A DNA stretch of 41,981 bases from Acidobacteriaceae bacterium. Lineage in GTDB: Bacteria > Acidobacteriota > Terriglobia > Terriglobales > Acidobacteriaceae. Made by a program: the position numbers and the translations under genes. Positions 16,011-25,487 of this stretch are shown here, one piece after another. The notes beneath the pieces are model-generated. The model was not told the origin of the DNA. It saw only the letters and a program-made list of their open reading frames with translations, and ran no database searches. Within the stretch, counting starts at the first letter, position 1; each line of letters opens with the position of its first letter. The stretch lies in assembly GCA_003139795.1 (NCBI GenBank), contig PLGM01000331.1:14241-56221 (forward strand), given 5' to 3'.

Positions 16011-17507
16011 TCAAGCCTGCGCGTGCAGCGCCGCGGCGCGTTTCCGCGCCTGGCTCACGAAGGCTTCGTCCTCCGTCGAGTCCGGGTTGATCGCGTCCAG
16101 GTTGATCGCAACGTTTGCGAGAGCTCCTTCAAGAGCTGCTTTTGCCAGGGCGATGGCGGTGATCAGATCGGAGTTCATGCTGGGGTTGGTGATCGGCTTC
16201 AGGCGGTTGGCGATCTGCGCCACTTCGACGGCGCCTTCGGCCACGCCCAGAGGCACGCTGGTCGCCTGTTGGAGCGCGGCGTTGATCGCTCGGCCGCCGT
16301 CGGAGGATTCCTTCGCCGACTTGTAAGCCTTCATGACGGCGTTGTAAGCGCCGGCGTCGGCGTCGATGGCGGACTTCAGTTCCTCGCGAAGCTGAGCGAG
16401 ACGGGCGATGGTTTCGCTGAGCTGGCATTCGTACTGCGCGTAGGCCTTCTTGCCGCGCGACATGGACGCAACCATGCCGGCCAGGCCGGCGGCCATGGCG
16501 CCGCTGGCGGCGGATGCGCTGCCTCCTCCCGGGGTCGCGGTGGGGGCGGCCAGTTGCTCGATAAAGGGCTCGATGCCGGCGCGCAGGCCGCCGACGGCCG
16601 TCTTGCCGCTCATCACCGCAGCGAGGCGGTTTTCCAGGATAAGCGAGGAATCGAAGTTCTCCACTTGCAGGAACCACTCCGCGGCCTGTTCCAAAGCCAG
16701 TTTGGGAATCAGTCCGACGATCTCGCTCGAAACCGGCAGGACGCCGTAACGCGCGGCCTCCCGTTTCACGAATTCGAAGACGCGGTGGACCGGAGTCTGC
16801 TCGAAGTCGGTCAGGTTCATCGAAACCTGGGCCATGCCGCGCACGAAAAATCCCGCTGCCTTGACGAAGCGTAGGCCGCCGGTGGAAAAGCGCACGGCCT
16901 TGGCGATCTTTTTGGCGATGGCGACGTCGGGCGTATTCAGGAAGACGTTGTAGGCTATGAGAAACTTGCGTGCGCCAACCACGGTGGCTCCCGCCGTGGG
17001 ATGCACACGCGGCTCGCCGAAATCGGGCTTGCGGGCGGGATTGGTGGCAATTTCGTCGCGAATTCCCTCGAACTGGCCGCGGCGAATGTTTTCGAGGTTC
17101 TGCCGTTCGGGCGTGGCCGCGGCGGCTTCGTAAAGATAGACCGGGATATGGAAGCGCCTGGAGATTTCGGCTCCGACGTGGCGGGCCATGGCGACGCAGT
17201 CATCAATGGTGACGCCGTCGATGGGGATGAAGGGAACCACATCGGCCGCGCCCATGCGCGGGTGCGCGCCCTGATGCCGGGTCAGGTCGATCAACTCGGC
17301 GGCCTTCCCCACGCCGCGAATCGCCGCCTCCTGAATGGCTTCGGGCTCGCCGACGAGCGTGATCACGCATCGGTTGTGGTCAGCGTCCATCTCCCGGTCG
17401 AGCAGATACACGCCGGGGATCTTCATGGCTTCGACGATGGCATCGACCTTGGCTGCATCGCGGCCTTCGGAGAAATTGGGAACGCATTCAACGAGAGTGT
17501 TGGGCAC
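16011..17507 (-). CDS. ftcD: bifunctional glutamate formimidoyltransferase / formimidoyl-THF cyclodeaminase
   Basis: About 498 residues. The N-terminal formiminotransferase subdomains (about 1-300) show LVECVPNFSEGRD, TRHQGAHPRMGAADVVPFIPI and NPARKPDFGEPRVHPTAGATVVGARKFLIAYNV in successive segments. The C-terminal cyclodeaminase domain (about 320-498) has APTATPGGGSASAASGAMAAGL and NPSMNSDLITAIALAKAALEGALANV. It moves the formimino group of histidine breakdown onto tetrahydrofolate and then releases ammonia to give methenyl-THF. The GTG at 17507 begins the conserved N-terminus; the frame continues upstream to 17621 but that part has no family resemblance. No other hut genes are in the window. 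Confidence 0.94.
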   Translation of the reverse strand: MPNTLVECVPNFSEGRDAAKVDAIVEAMKIPGVYLLDREMDADHNRCVITLVGEPEAIQEAAIRGVGKAAELIDLTRHQGAHPRMGAADVVPFIPIDGVTIDDCVAMARHVGAEISRRFHIPVYLYEAAAATPERQNLENIRRGQFEGIRDEIATNPARKPDFGEPRVHPTAGATVVGARKFLIAYNVFLNTPDVAIAKKIAKAVRFSTGGLRFVKAAGFFVRGMAQVSMNLTDFEQTPVHRVFEFVKREAARYGVLPVSSEIVGLIPKLALEQAAEWFLQVENFDSSLILENRLAAVMSGKTAVGGLRAGIEPFIEQLAAPTATPGGGSASAASGAMAAGLAGMVASMSRGKKAYAQYECQLSETIARLAQLREELKSAIDADAGAYNAVMKAYKSAKESSDGGRAINAALQQATSVPLGVAEGAVEVAQIANRLKPITNPSMNSDLITAIALAKAALEGALANVAINLDAINPDSTEDEAFVSQARKRAAALHAQA

Positions 17508-18282
17508 GGAAGAAGGATAAAGAGCGGCGGGGCGGGAGGGCAAACCGGGGGGCGAGCTTCTGGCTGCCAGCTTCCAGCTTTTAGCCTGGGCTGTGGCTGG
17601 GCGGGGGCGGTGGTTTGCCACCCTTTCTGCGTGTGAGTGGGGAAAGGATGGGGCAGGGCGGTTTGGGGAGGTGGGCCAACCGTATTATCCCACCCGAACA
17701 ATAGCCCCTCGCTATTTCCCAACTATCCGCACAATCTCTGACATGGGCAACCCGGTGGGCTCCGGATCTGGCTGGATGTAGCCGGTGGCCCGGGGAGAGA
17801 AAATGCATTGGGTTGCCTCAAGGAGGACCGCGTCCTTGGTCGCTTGGTGGCTTGCCGCTTTGGCGAACGCCTGGAAGGTGGCGAGTGCATTGTGCCAATG
17901 CCTGTTGATTACTCCATTGTGCCTGTAGGCACGGTAAGTTCAGCCGCACCAGACGCTGGACAGAACATCCACAAATTGCTCCGCAACTTTCTTTGCCAGT
18001 TTTTTTCCGATTCTTCTGCCGACTCAGCGGGAAGACCGTACATACAACCCACTTCCAATTGGCCGCAGAAGCCCTTCCACTCTGGTAGATGCAAACCCGC
18101 CGCCGGGGGTGCCTGGCCATGGCCCTTAGTCCACCCTTATAGACGGAATCAGCGTCCACAGTCCCGAATCCCCAATCCGCGCAAAATCCTCCACATGCAT
18201 GCCTTTTGCCGCTTCCTCGCAAAGGCTGGCAACTCCTCACGCCCACTGAAGGTTAGGCTGCGCTTCCGATTTGCCAACGGTT
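17508..18282. other. 775-bp stretch with no intact gene
   Basis: Contains the upstream region of ftcD and then a disordered-looking sequence. A plus-strand frame spanning 17808-18452 has no recognisable protein character. On the minus strand, short fragments around 18094-17940 read ESAEESEK and, one frame over, KKLAKKVAEQFVDVLSSVWCG before a stop, which looks like the tail of a decayed gene broken at an A7 run (18006-18000). A 14-bp palindrome GTGCCT-GT-AGGCAC lies at 17919-17932. Confidence 0.5.
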
Positions 18283-18468
18283 CTACGTCGACTTCGTGTG
18301 CTTCTTGCCGGCGCCTGGCTTTGCAGGGGTGCTTTGCGGCTGATCCCCTCCATGGTGCCGGTTGTGGTGCGCCAGAGCTTTCGCGATCTCTTCTGCGGAG
18401 AGCTTGCTGTGGTTCTCAAAATGCAGAACATCGTTGGCAACTGGAGTGGTAGACTCGGCTGATTCCAT
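18283..18468 (-). CDS. small hypothetical protein (61 aa)
   Basis: Start ATG at 18468 has AAGGAGG five bases upstream, one of the best ribosome-binding sites in the window, and this decides the start over the ATG at 18483. The product begins MESAESTTPVANDVLHFEN, has a short helix-like segment SAEEIAKALAHHNRHHG, and ends in a basic Lys/Pro tail (GAGKKHTKST). There is no membrane segment or signal. I do not recognise a family. The surrounding kilobase is debris, so it may be a recent arrival or an orphan. Confidence 0.55.
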   Translation of the reverse strand: MESAESTTPVANDVLHFENHSKLSAEEIAKALAHHNRHHGGDQPQSTPAKPGAGKKHTKST

Positions 18469-18714
18469 TGATTCCTCCTTCATTCAAGGCAGGATGCTGA
18501 ATCTGTAAGCCGCCGTATCAGGTTGCAGACAAGTTCCTGCCGCCCTGGGCGGCAATAAGCCCTAAACGGCACGGACATCGCACTGGGGCAGGACGCTACC
18601 GTCCGCATCGCCTCAGCCACCCGGATGGGAACCACCGTTGCGCGGCCGTTCTCACTCTTCAAGGATAGTCTTATTCGACCAAGACGAACAGGTTCCCTTT
18701 CGGCGAGAAACTGG

Positions 18715-18795
18715 CTAGTTCCTGACCTTCTTCAGTAGCCACGCCATGTTTTGCCCCAGGGTCTTCATGGTTTGAATGGAGTGCATCAAAAAGTC
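18715..18795 (-). pseudogene. C-terminal remnant of a flavodoxin-fold gene (tentative)
   Basis: A frame ending at the TAG 18717-18715 reads PDFLMHSIQTMKTLG followed by QNMAWLLKKVRN. The pattern TMKTLGxNMAWLLK resembles the last helix of flavodoxin/NADPH-dependent FMN reductase-like proteins. Nothing upstream continues it, so only the last 25 or so codons remain. Assignment is from memory of that C-terminal pattern and is weak. Confidence 0.35.
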
Positions 18796-18826
18796 GGGGG
18801 AGGGACGGTTCGAGCAGGCTGGAAGC

Positions 18827-19180
18827 ATGAATGAACCAACCTCCTTCAATCGCTTGATTCTACGGGCAGTTCTACGTCAAGTGGGCGCCATGGTGATCCG
18901 TCTCCTGCCGGTGTCGGATCAGATGGAACTCCCAGAATTCCGCCGAGTGATCCGGATTGTTCACGGTTGGAAGAGCGATCTCGGCTACATCGTTCGCGTC
19001 CGCGGCCAAGAGTTCAACAGCTTTCGCCTCAAAACGCGTGCGAAAGCCCTGCACGAGCTGAAACTCCACCGGCAGGAGAAGCTTCTCTATATCTGCAACA
19101 CGTTGCACATGTGGGAGTGGGATACTCGGCTCCGTCCTGCTCAGTTTGGAGATAGGATTGAATGTGCGCGAAGCCCATGA
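18827..19180 (+). pseudogene. truncated pRiA4b ORF-3-like protein
   Basis: About 117 codons. The segment NRLILRAVLRQVGAMVIRLL, with LPVSDQMELPEFRRVIRIVHGW and LLYICNTLHMWEWDTRL, follows the pattern of PF07929 (plasmid pRiA4b ORF-3-like; also the IS1096-associated TnpR passenger family): an R-rich first strand, a leaf-shaped LxxLHxxI helix and a final WxW motif. Homologues normally continue well past that WxW motif, but here the frame ends 20 codons later at 19180, so the C-terminal part is missing. Start ATG at 18827 is preceded by GGAAGC. Association with mobile elements in this family fits the remnant-rich surroundings. Confidence 0.6.
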
Positions 19181-19195
19181 AAGGGGGCGTGAACC

Positions 19196-19927
19196 ATGGT
19201 GGAACCTAGAACCGATAGCGGATCGGCTTTGACCAAGCTGTGGCCAGACGGACGAACCGCGCTGGAAGGCATCGTGCACGACGGAATGCTGTTGGCGATC
19301 GGCGGCTTTGGCCTGTGCGGCATCCCCGAGGCTCTGATTCTTGCGTTGCGCGACACTGGCGTGCGCAACCTGACCATCGCAAGCAATAACGCGGGTATCG
19401 ATGGGTGGGGAATTGGATTGCTGCTTCAGACCCGGCAAGTAAAGAAGATGATATCGAGCTATGTGGGCGAAAACAACGAGTTTGAGCGGCAGTATCTGGC
19501 CGGGGAACTGGAGGTTGAATTCTGCCCACAGGGTACGCTCGCTGAACGCATGAGAGCAGGAGGCGCGGGGATACCTGGCTTCTACACGCGAACGGGCGTT
19601 GGCACCCTGGTTGCCGAGGGGAAAGAACACAAGGAGTTCGACGGAGTTACTTACATTCTGGAGCGCGGCATTCAGGCCGATTTGGCTTTAGTGAAAGCCC
19701 GGAAAGCCGATCTCCACGGAAACCTCATTTATCGGCGAACGGCGCGCAACTTCAATCCCAACGCGGCAACTTGCGGCAAGATTACCGTGGCCGAAGCAGA
19801 GATTATCGTCGAACCGGGTGAATTCGATCCGGACGAGATTCACACGCCGGGTATCTTTGTTCATAGACTCGTGCTTAATCCCAATCCTGAAAAGCGGATT
19901 GAGAAGAGAACCACTCGAGAGGTGTAA
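19196..19927 (+). CDS. scoA: 3-oxoacid CoA-transferase subunit A
   Basis: 243 residues. Alpha subunit of succinyl-CoA:acetoacetate (3-oxoacid) CoA-transferase. Signature [16 protein letters not shown], then [55 protein letters not shown] (in parts) and [13 protein letters not shown]. It ends four bases before the scoB start, so the two are cotranscribed. With HMG-CoA lyase and the homogentisate pathway nearby, its likely job is to activate the acetoacetate they release. AtoD-type acetate specificity cannot be excluded. Confidence 0.93.
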   Translation: MVEPRTDSGSALTKLWPDGRTALEGIVHDGMLLAIGGFGLCGIPEALILALRDTGVRNLTIASNNAGIDGWGIGLLLQTRQVKKMISSYVGENNEFERQYLAGELEVEFCPQGTLAERMRAGGAGIPGFYTRTGVGTLVAEGKEHKEFDGVTYILERGIQADLALVKARKADLHGNLIYRRTARNFNPNAATCGKITVAEAEIIVEPGEFDPDEIHTPGIFVHRLVLNPNPEKRIEKRTTREV

Positions 19928-19931
19928 GTCT

Positions 19932-20576
19932 GTGGCTTGGACTCGCGATCAAATGGCTGCCCGCGCCGCCGGAGAGCTGAAGGACGGCTTTTACGTTAAC
20001 CTGGGAATCGGCATCCCCACCCTGGTTGCCAATTACATTCCCGAGGGAATCACCGTCACCCTGCAGTCGGAAAACGGCCTTCTTGGCATGGGTCCGTTTC
20101 CACGCGAAGATGAGGTTGACGCCGACCTGATCAACGCCGGCAAGGAAACCGTGACTTTCATTCCAGGCGCATCCACTTTTTCGAGCGCAGACTCCTTCGC
20201 CATGATTCGCGGCGGGCACATCGACCTTGCGATCCTCGGCGCGATGCAGGTCTCCGAGCGTGGGGACCTGGCCAACTGGATGATTCCGGGCAAGCGTGTG
20301 AAGGGCATGGGCGGGGCGATGGATCTTGTTTCAGGCGTCCAACGCGTCATCGTGTTGATGGAGCACACAGCGCAGGATGGCAGCGCCAAGCTGCTTCGCG
20401 AATGCACCCTGCCGCTGACAGGTACGCGCGTAGTCAAACGAGTGATTACCGATCTGTGCGTGCTCGATGTTACCCCGTCGGGCTTTGAAGTTATCGAGCT
20501 GGCGAGCGGTGTTATGCGCGAGCAAGTGGAGCAACTGACAGAGGCTCCCGTGCACTTCAACGACGCGGTCCTGTAG
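19932..20576 (+). CDS. scoB: 3-oxoacid CoA-transferase subunit B
   Basis: About 214 residues. Beta subunit, with the catalytic glutamate in [11 protein letters not shown], plus [32 protein letters not shown] and [12 protein letters not shown]. The GTG at 19932 has GAGAGG nine bases upstream and matches the family N-terminus; the frame extends into scoA and is not used. It ends six bases from the stop of the convergent enoyl-CoA hydratase gene. Confidence 0.94.
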   Translation: MAWTRDQMAARAAGELKDGFYVNLGIGIPTLVANYIPEGITVTLQSENGLLGMGPFPREDEVDADLINAGKETVTFIPGASTFSSADSFAMIRGGHIDLAILGAMQVSERGDLANWMIPGKRVKGMGGAMDLVSGVQRVIVLMEHTAQDGSAKLLRECTLPLTGTRVVKRVITDLCVLDVTPSGFEVIELASGVMREQVEQLTEAPVHFNDAVL

Positions 20577-20582
20577 CGGCAA

Positions 20583-21374
20583 TCATCGTTCTTTTGCCCA
20601 CACGGGCTTTCTTTTCTCCAGAAACGACCGAATCCCCTCGCGAAAATCCGCCGTCTCCCGAGCCCGCGCGTTCGCCTCCATCGCTTGAGCGATCGCCGCA
20701 TCCAGCCAGACCCTATTCTGCGCGGCCAGCAACCGCTTGGTTGCTGCTAACGATTCCGGACTATTTGCCGCCAGCACCTGCGCCAACGCCCGCACACGTT
20801 CCTCCAGAGCATCCGGCGACACAACCTCATTTACCAGCCCGAGACGATGCGCCTCCGCGGCATCAAAGAGCCGCCCGGTCAACAGCAGGTCGCGAGCCCG
20901 TTTGTCGCCAACTTGAAGGGCGAGAAACGCAGACACAAGCGCGGGCACAAACCCGATGCTCACTTCCGTATATCCGAACTTCGCCGCCGGCACCGCCAAG
21001 GTAAAGTCGCAGATTGTCGCCAGCCCCGTTCCGCCTGCGATCGCCGCTCCATGCACTGCTGCGATTGTAGGCTTGGGCAATTCATACAATGTGCGGAACA
21101 GCCTGCCGATTCGCTCCACATCCGCCGTGTGCTCTGCCGCCGATTTATCTTCCATCCCTTGCAATGCCGCCAAATCCAGGCCCGAACAGAACGCATCGCC
21201 CGCGCCTCTCAATACAACCACCCGGCAGCTGCTTACGGCCGCCTCTTCCATCGCGGCAATCAACTCCACCTGCATCTCAGGAGTCATTGCATTGCGGCGT
21301 TCCGGACGATTCAGAGTAATCGTCCGAACCTCACCGTCATCCGCAACCAGAATCGTCACATAACTCAAATCCAT
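20583..21374 (-). CDS. enoyl-CoA hydratase/isomerase (methylglutaconyl-CoA hydratase-like)
   Basis: About 263 residues, crotonase fold. Motifs: ITLNRPERRNAM, the oxyanion segment GDAFCSGLDLAAL, and AAVHGAAIAGGTGLATICDF followed by FGYTEVSIGFVPALVSAFL, which carries the active-site glutamate position. In a cluster with a carboxyltransferase and HMG-CoA lyase the natural substrate is 3-methylglutaconyl-CoA (leucine route), but that is inferred from context. The start could be 21374 (GGAGG directly upstream, family-like MDLSYV) or 21389 (GGGA five bases upstream). Last gene of the minus-strand operon. Confidence 0.87.
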   Translation of the reverse strand: MDLSYVTILVADDGEVRTITLNRPERRNAMTPEMQVELIAAMEEAAVSSCRVVVLRGAGDAFCSGLDLAALQGMEDKSAAEHTADVERIGRLFRTLYELPKPTIAAVHGAAIAGGTGLATICDFTLAVPAAKFGYTEVSIGFVPALVSAFLALQVGDKRARDLLLTGRLFDAAEAHRLGLVNEVVSPDALEERVRALAQVLAANSPESLAATKRLLAAQNRVWLDAAIAQAMEANARARETADFREGIRSFLEKRKPVWAKER

Positions 21375-21412
21375 CCTCCAGCCGGCCATAAATCCCGGCG
21401 AGTGAACGCCAT

Positions 21413-22285
21413 TTAATTCGCCGTAGTGCCAAACTCCCGGGCAATGTCTGCGCTCAAATGAATCAGTTCATTCAAGGGCTGCAGCTTCGGCGCCTGCACG
21501 CCTAATTCTTTCAGCTCCGAAATCAACGTCTCTGTGGGAATATTTTCCACCAGCGCATCTTGCGCAAACGGACATCCCCCCAACCCGCCAATCGCCGCAT
21601 CGAACCGCCTGCACCCCGCCTCAAACGCCGCGCGAATCTTCGCCGACGCTTCTCGTGGCCGCGCATGCAGATGCACACCAATCTCGATCCCATCATGTGC
21701 CGCAAGCACATGGGCCAGCGTCTCTGCGATCCGCGCGGGTGTCGCAAGCCCCACCGTATCGGCCAGCGAGATTTGCCGCACGCCCGATTCGATCAACAGA
21801 TCGCACGCATCCGCCACTTCATCGATGCTCCACGCATCCTTATACGGATTTCCGAAAGCCATCGAGACATAGGCCACGACATCCAGCCCCGCCTTGTGCG
21901 CCAGCGTGCCGATTGCCTCCAATACATGCAGAGACTCCGCCGGCGTCTGGTGCTGATTCCGCGCAAGAAACTGCGGCGAGATCGAAAAGGGAAACCCCAG
22001 CGTCTGTACCGCGCGGGTGTTGATCGCCCGCTCTGCCCCCTTCACATTCACCACGATGCCGATGATCTCCACATCATCCGGCGCATCGAGAAGCTCCAAC
22101 ACCTTCTCCGAGTCCGCCATCTGAGGAACAGCCGCCGGTGAGACAAAGCTGACCGCATCGATGTGCGTGAACCCCGCCGCCACCAGCTTGCGCACATAGT
22201 CCGCTTTGACCTCAGCCGGGATCTGCGTTGGCAGCCCCTGCCAGGCATCCCGCGGGCACTCCACGATCTTGACCAAATCATCCAT
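21413..22285 (-). CDS. hydroxymethylglutaryl-CoA lyase
   Basis: About 290 residues. It cleaves HMG-CoA into acetyl-CoA and acetoacetate. TIM-barrel features: N-terminal KIVECPRDAWQGL with the catalytic Arg-Asp, SFVSPAAVPQM, metal-binding GVHLHARP (HxH), the flexible loop cysteine GLGGCPFAQDA and the Asn of VENIPTE. The N-terminal motif ECPRDAWQG differs from the mitochondrial type EVGPRDGLQ and resembles the Bacteroidota/Acidobacteriota type. The ATG at 22285 has GGGAAAG upstream; the longer frame to 22405 runs into the upstream gene. It lies 35 bp after the acyl-CoA dehydrogenase gene. Confidence 0.92.
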   Translation of the reverse strand: MDDLVKIVECPRDAWQGLPTQIPAEVKADYVRKLVAAGFTHIDAVSFVSPAAVPQMADSEKVLELLDAPDDVEIIGIVVNVKGAERAINTRAVQTLGFPFSISPQFLARNQHQTPAESLHVLEAIGTLAHKAGLDVVAYVSMAFGNPYKDAWSIDEVADACDLLIESGVRQISLADTVGLATPARIAETLAHVLAAHDGIEIGVHLHARPREASAKIRAAFEAGCRRFDAAIGGLGGCPFAQDALVENIPTETLISELKELGVQAPKLQPLNELIHLSADIAREFGTTAN

Positions 22286-22320
22286 AAGTCTTTCCCAAAT
22301 CGCCAGCGAAGAAACTGAAG

Positions 22321-23511
22321 TTATCCGCGGGAGGGATGAACTTTCAGGATTTCTCTTGCAATAACCATCCGCTGAATCTCGCTTGTTCCTTCGCCAATCG
22401 TACACAGCTTCACATCGCGATAATACTTCTCCACCGGATAGTCCTTGATGAAGCCATAGCCGCCGAACAACTGCACCGCCTCATCGCAGATCCGCACTGC
22501 CACTTCGCTTGCGAAGAGCTTTGCCATCGACGATTCGCGTGTCACCTTCCGCTTCGCATCCTTGAGTACTGCCGCGCGCTGCGTCAGGAGTCGAGCCGCA
22601 TCCAGCTCAGTAGCCATGTCCGCGAGCTTCCACTGAATTCCCTGAAACTCCGCGATGGCCTTCCCGAACTGCCGCCGCTCCTTGACATACTTCAACGCCG
22701 CATCCAGAGCGCCCCGTCCAATCCCCAGCGCCAGCGCGGCAATCGAAATCCTGCCGCCATCCAGAACCCGCATCGCGTCGATGAAGCCCTCGCCTTCTGC
22801 GCCCAGCAGGTTCTCCGCCGGAATCTCGCAGTCCTCAAAGATCAGCTCGCTGGTATCGCTGGCTCTCAGGCCCAGCTTGTTCTCTTTCTTTCCCGGCCGG
22901 AATCCCGGCGTTTCTTTCTCCACCACAAACGCCGATAGCCCGTGCGTACTCTTGCTCTTGTCCGTTACCGCGATGACCACGGCAACGTCCGCGTAGCGCC
23001 CGTTGGTGATGAACGTCTTGTTTCCGTTCAGCACATAGCGATCGCCCTTTTTCACCGCGGTCGTCCTGGCGCTGCCCGCATCCGATCCCGAGCCTGGCTC
23101 CGTCAGCCCCCAGGCAGCAAGCCACTCGCCGCTGGCAAGCCGCGGCACGTACTTTTTCTTTTGCTGCTCATTCCCGGCGATGAAGATGTGGTTCGTGCCG
23201 AGCGAATTGTGTGCGGCAACCGTGATCCCCAGCGATCCGTCGACGGCGGAGAGTTCCTCGATCGCCAGCACGTAGTCCACATATCCCAGCCCCGCGCCGC
23301 CGTACTCATGGGGAAAGATCACACCCAGCAAGCCCATCGCGCCCAGCTTTTTCACTACCGCCAGGGGGAACTCGCAAGCCTCGTCCCAGGCCATTACGTT
23401 GGGCGCAATCTCTCGCGCCGCAAACTCGCGAATCTCCCGCCTGAGATGCTCCTGATCCTCCGTCAACACAAACGGGTAAAGACTCTTTGACGACTCAAGC
23501 TCAAGGTTCAT
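22321..23511 (-). CDS. acyl-CoA dehydrogenase, short/branched-chain type
   Basis: 396 residues, full length. FAD-dependent alpha,beta-dehydrogenation of acyl-CoA with electron transfer to ETF. Motifs: [64 protein letters not shown] and [14 protein letters not shown]. The catalytic Glu sits in GEGTSEIQR, the position used by short-chain enzymes; isovaleryl-CoA dehydrogenases use a Glu in another helix and have a small residue here. So despite the leucine context the substrate could be another short or branched acyl-CoA. The ATG at 23511 has AAGGAG seven bases upstream. Confidence 0.92.
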   Translation of the reverse strand: MNLELESSKSLYPFVLTEDQEHLRREIREFAAREIAPNVMAWDEACEFPLAVVKKLGAMGLLGVIFPHEYGGAGLGYVDYVLAIEELSAVDGSLGITVAAHNSLGTNHIFIAGNEQQKKKYVPRLASGEWLAAWGLTEPGSGSDAGSARTTAVKKGDRYVLNGNKTFITNGRYADVAVVIAVTDKSKSTHGLSAFVVEKETPGFRPGKKENKLGLRASDTSELIFEDCEIPAENLLGAEGEGFIDAMRVLDGGRISIAALALGIGRGALDAALKYVKERRQFGKAIAEFQGIQWKLADMATELDAARLLTQRAAVLKDAKRKVTRESSMAKLFASEVAVRICDEAVQLFGGYGFIKDYPVEKYYRDVKLCTIGEGTSEIQRMVIAREILKVHPSRG

Positions 23512-23658
23512 GATTGTGCTCCTTCGCACCCGGCCTGCGATGCGTTGCTTTCCCTGCTGTGTAAGCTGCAGCCATTTCTGCGCTCACGTTGCACGAAGCG
23601 GGAGAGAACTGCAAATCAGATAGTTAAAGACCTTCCGTTGCCCCGCACAGCCTTCGGA

Positions 23659-25398
23659 TCAGGTCTGCAAGACCCCGGGATTGAACTTGCCCACGTCAGG
23701 ATTCAAGGCACAAGCCTCCAGCGCCGCGATCAGCACCTCTCTCGTCTTCACCGGATCGATAATCGCGTCAATCCAAAGCCGCGCCGCTCCGTAGCGCGGA
23801 TCGGCCTGCGCGTCATAGGTCGCCTTGATCTCGTCATAGAGAGCCTTCTTCTCCGCATCCGACAATACCTTCCCGCCGCGCTCCATCTGCCTGGCACGAA
23901 CTTCAGCCAGCGTACTCGCCGCCGAGGCCCCACTCATCACCGCATAGCGCGCCGTCGGCCACGCAAACAGGAACCGCGGATCATAAGCCTTGCCGCACAT
24001 TGCATAGTGACCGGCGCCAAAGCTTCCGCCAACGATCACCGTGATCTTGGGCACCACGCTGGTGCTTACCGCCGAGACCATCTTTGCTCCCGCGCGAATA
24101 ATTCCCGACCACTCCGCGTCCTTGCCCACCATGAACCCATTCACATCATGCAGAAACACCAGCGGCACCAGGCTCTGATTGCAATCCATAATGAACCGCG
24201 CCGCCTTTTGCGCGCTCTCCGTATAGATGACTCCGCCAACTTCGATCCGATTCATTCCCGCCGCTGGACCCATGGCCACCGTCTGGTTCTGATTCGTCTT
24301 CTGATTGGCTACAATTCCCACAGCCCTGCCGCCAATGCGTGCATACCCGCACAGCACCGTCCTTCCAAAATCCGCTTTGTACTCATCGAACTCGCTGCGA
24401 TCTACGATGCGTGCGATCACTTCGCGCATGTCGTAGACATTGCTCGCACCCGGCGCCGGATTCAACAAGCCGTACAGGTCCTCGACCGCGAATCTGGGCG
24501 CATCCCGAATCGCATCGAATTCTGCGGAGTTGAAAACCTCTCGCCCGGCCCCCGCGGAAACTCCGTGCCGTTCCCCGATCTTACCCACCAGGGAACGCAA
24601 TCGCGCCAGGCAGAGATGATCGTTGGGCTCCCTGAAGTCCACGGTTCCTGAGATTTCCGCGTGCATCGCCGCACCACCCAGTTCCTCTGCGTCTGTCTTC
24701 TGTCCGATGGCCGCTTGCACAAGCGAAGGCCCGGCCAGAAACAACCCCGAACCCTCAGTCATCAAGACGGTATCGGTCATCACCGGCAGATAGGCGCCTC
24801 CCGCCACGCACATCCCCATAATGGCCGTAATCTGCGGCACTCCCAGCGAACTCATCACCGCGTTGTTGCGGAACACCCTGCCAAAATCGTCGGTATCCGG
24901 AAACACATCCTCCTGCAGCGGCAAAAACACCCCGGCAGAGTCGACCAGGTAGAGAGTGGGAATCCGGTTTTCCAGCGCGATGGTCTGCGCGCGCAACACC
25001 TTCTTCGCCGTCATGGGGAAAAACGCGCCCGCCTTGACCGTGGCGTCGTTGGCTATGATCATGCAAAGCCGTCCGCACACACGCCCCAGTCCCGTCACTA
25101 CGCCCGCACCGGGAGCGCCTCCATATTCGCCATACATTCCATGCGCCGCCCAAAGTCCCAGCTCCAGAAGCTCCGTCCCTTCATCGAGCAGCAGCCTTAG
25201 CCTTTCTCTCGCCGTCAACCGCCCCTTCGCATGCTGTGCCTCCGCAGCCTTTGCTCCGCCGCCCAGCCGAATCGCATCCTCCTCCGCGGCGAGCGCCGAC
25301 CTCAACGCCGCGAGCGCCTCCCGGTTCGCCCTCGCCCGCGGAGCCTGCAAATCCAGCTTCGACCCCAAACTGTTGTCAAACTTCAAATCATCCGCCAT
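23659..25398 (-). CDS. mccB: acyl-CoA carboxylase carboxyltransferase subunit (methylcrotonyl-CoA type)
   Basis: About 579 residues. Biotin-dependent carboxyltransferase subunit; in the leucine pathway it carboxylates 3-methylcrotonyl-CoA with a separate biotin carboxylase/BCCP subunit. N-terminal half: LTARERLRLLLDEGTELLELG, NDATVKAGAFFPMTAKK and IPTLYLVDSAGVFLPLQ with GMCVAGGAYLPVM. C-terminal half: GGSFGAGHYAMCGKAYDPRF and WPTARYAVMSGASAA. The long LPLQ and MCGKAYDPRF features favour the MCC/geranyl-CoA group over propionyl-CoA carboxylase. The ATG at 25398 is chosen; a GTG at 25410 is possible. The partner alpha subunit gene is not in this window. Confidence 0.92.
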   Translation of the reverse strand: MADDLKFDNSLGSKLDLQAPRARANREALAALRSALAAEEDAIRLGGGAKAAEAQHAKGRLTARERLRLLLDEGTELLELGLWAAHGMYGEYGGAPGAGVVTGLGRVCGRLCMIIANDATVKAGAFFPMTAKKVLRAQTIALENRIPTLYLVDSAGVFLPLQEDVFPDTDDFGRVFRNNAVMSSLGVPQITAIMGMCVAGGAYLPVMTDTVLMTEGSGLFLAGPSLVQAAIGQKTDAEELGGAAMHAEISGTVDFREPNDHLCLARLRSLVGKIGERHGVSAGAGREVFNSAEFDAIRDAPRFAVEDLYGLLNPAPGASNVYDMREVIARIVDRSEFDEYKADFGRTVLCGYARIGGRAVGIVANQKTNQNQTVAMGPAAGMNRIEVGGVIYTESAQKAARFIMDCNQSLVPLVFLHDVNGFMVGKDAEWSGIIRAGAKMVSAVSTSVVPKITVIVGGSFGAGHYAMCGKAYDPRFLFAWPTARYAVMSGASAASTLAEVRARQMERGGKVLSDAEKKALYDEIKATYDAQADPRYGAARLWIDAIIDPVKTREVLIAALEACALNPDVGKFNPGVLQT

Positions 25399-25487
25399 GT
25401 CGCCGTCCACGAAAACTCGAAGACTATAGCATGTTACTTATCATCTGCGCATCATGCCGCCAGGACAGGAGTTGATGCGATGGAAGA

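Noticed and set aside
17999-18006. A AAA AAC slippery heptamer on the minus strand as a programmed -1 frameshift site
   Set aside because: The frames on both sides are short and unrecognised, with no stimulatory structure or transposase-like product. A plain decay frameshift at an A7 run explains it better.
17808-18452. 214-codon plus-strand open frame
   Set aside because: Composition rich in Cys, Arg, Ser and Pro, no family motif, no ribosome-binding site, and it overlaps the better-supported small gene on the other strand.
18480-18662. 60-codon minus-strand frame starting at a TTG directly upstream of the small gene
   Set aside because: No ribosome-binding site and no protein-like pattern; it probably is leader sequence of the 18283-18468 gene.
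20331-20701. minus-strand frames across the scoB/enoyl-CoA hydratase junction
   Set aside because: They overlap two confidently identified genes and carry no family signal.
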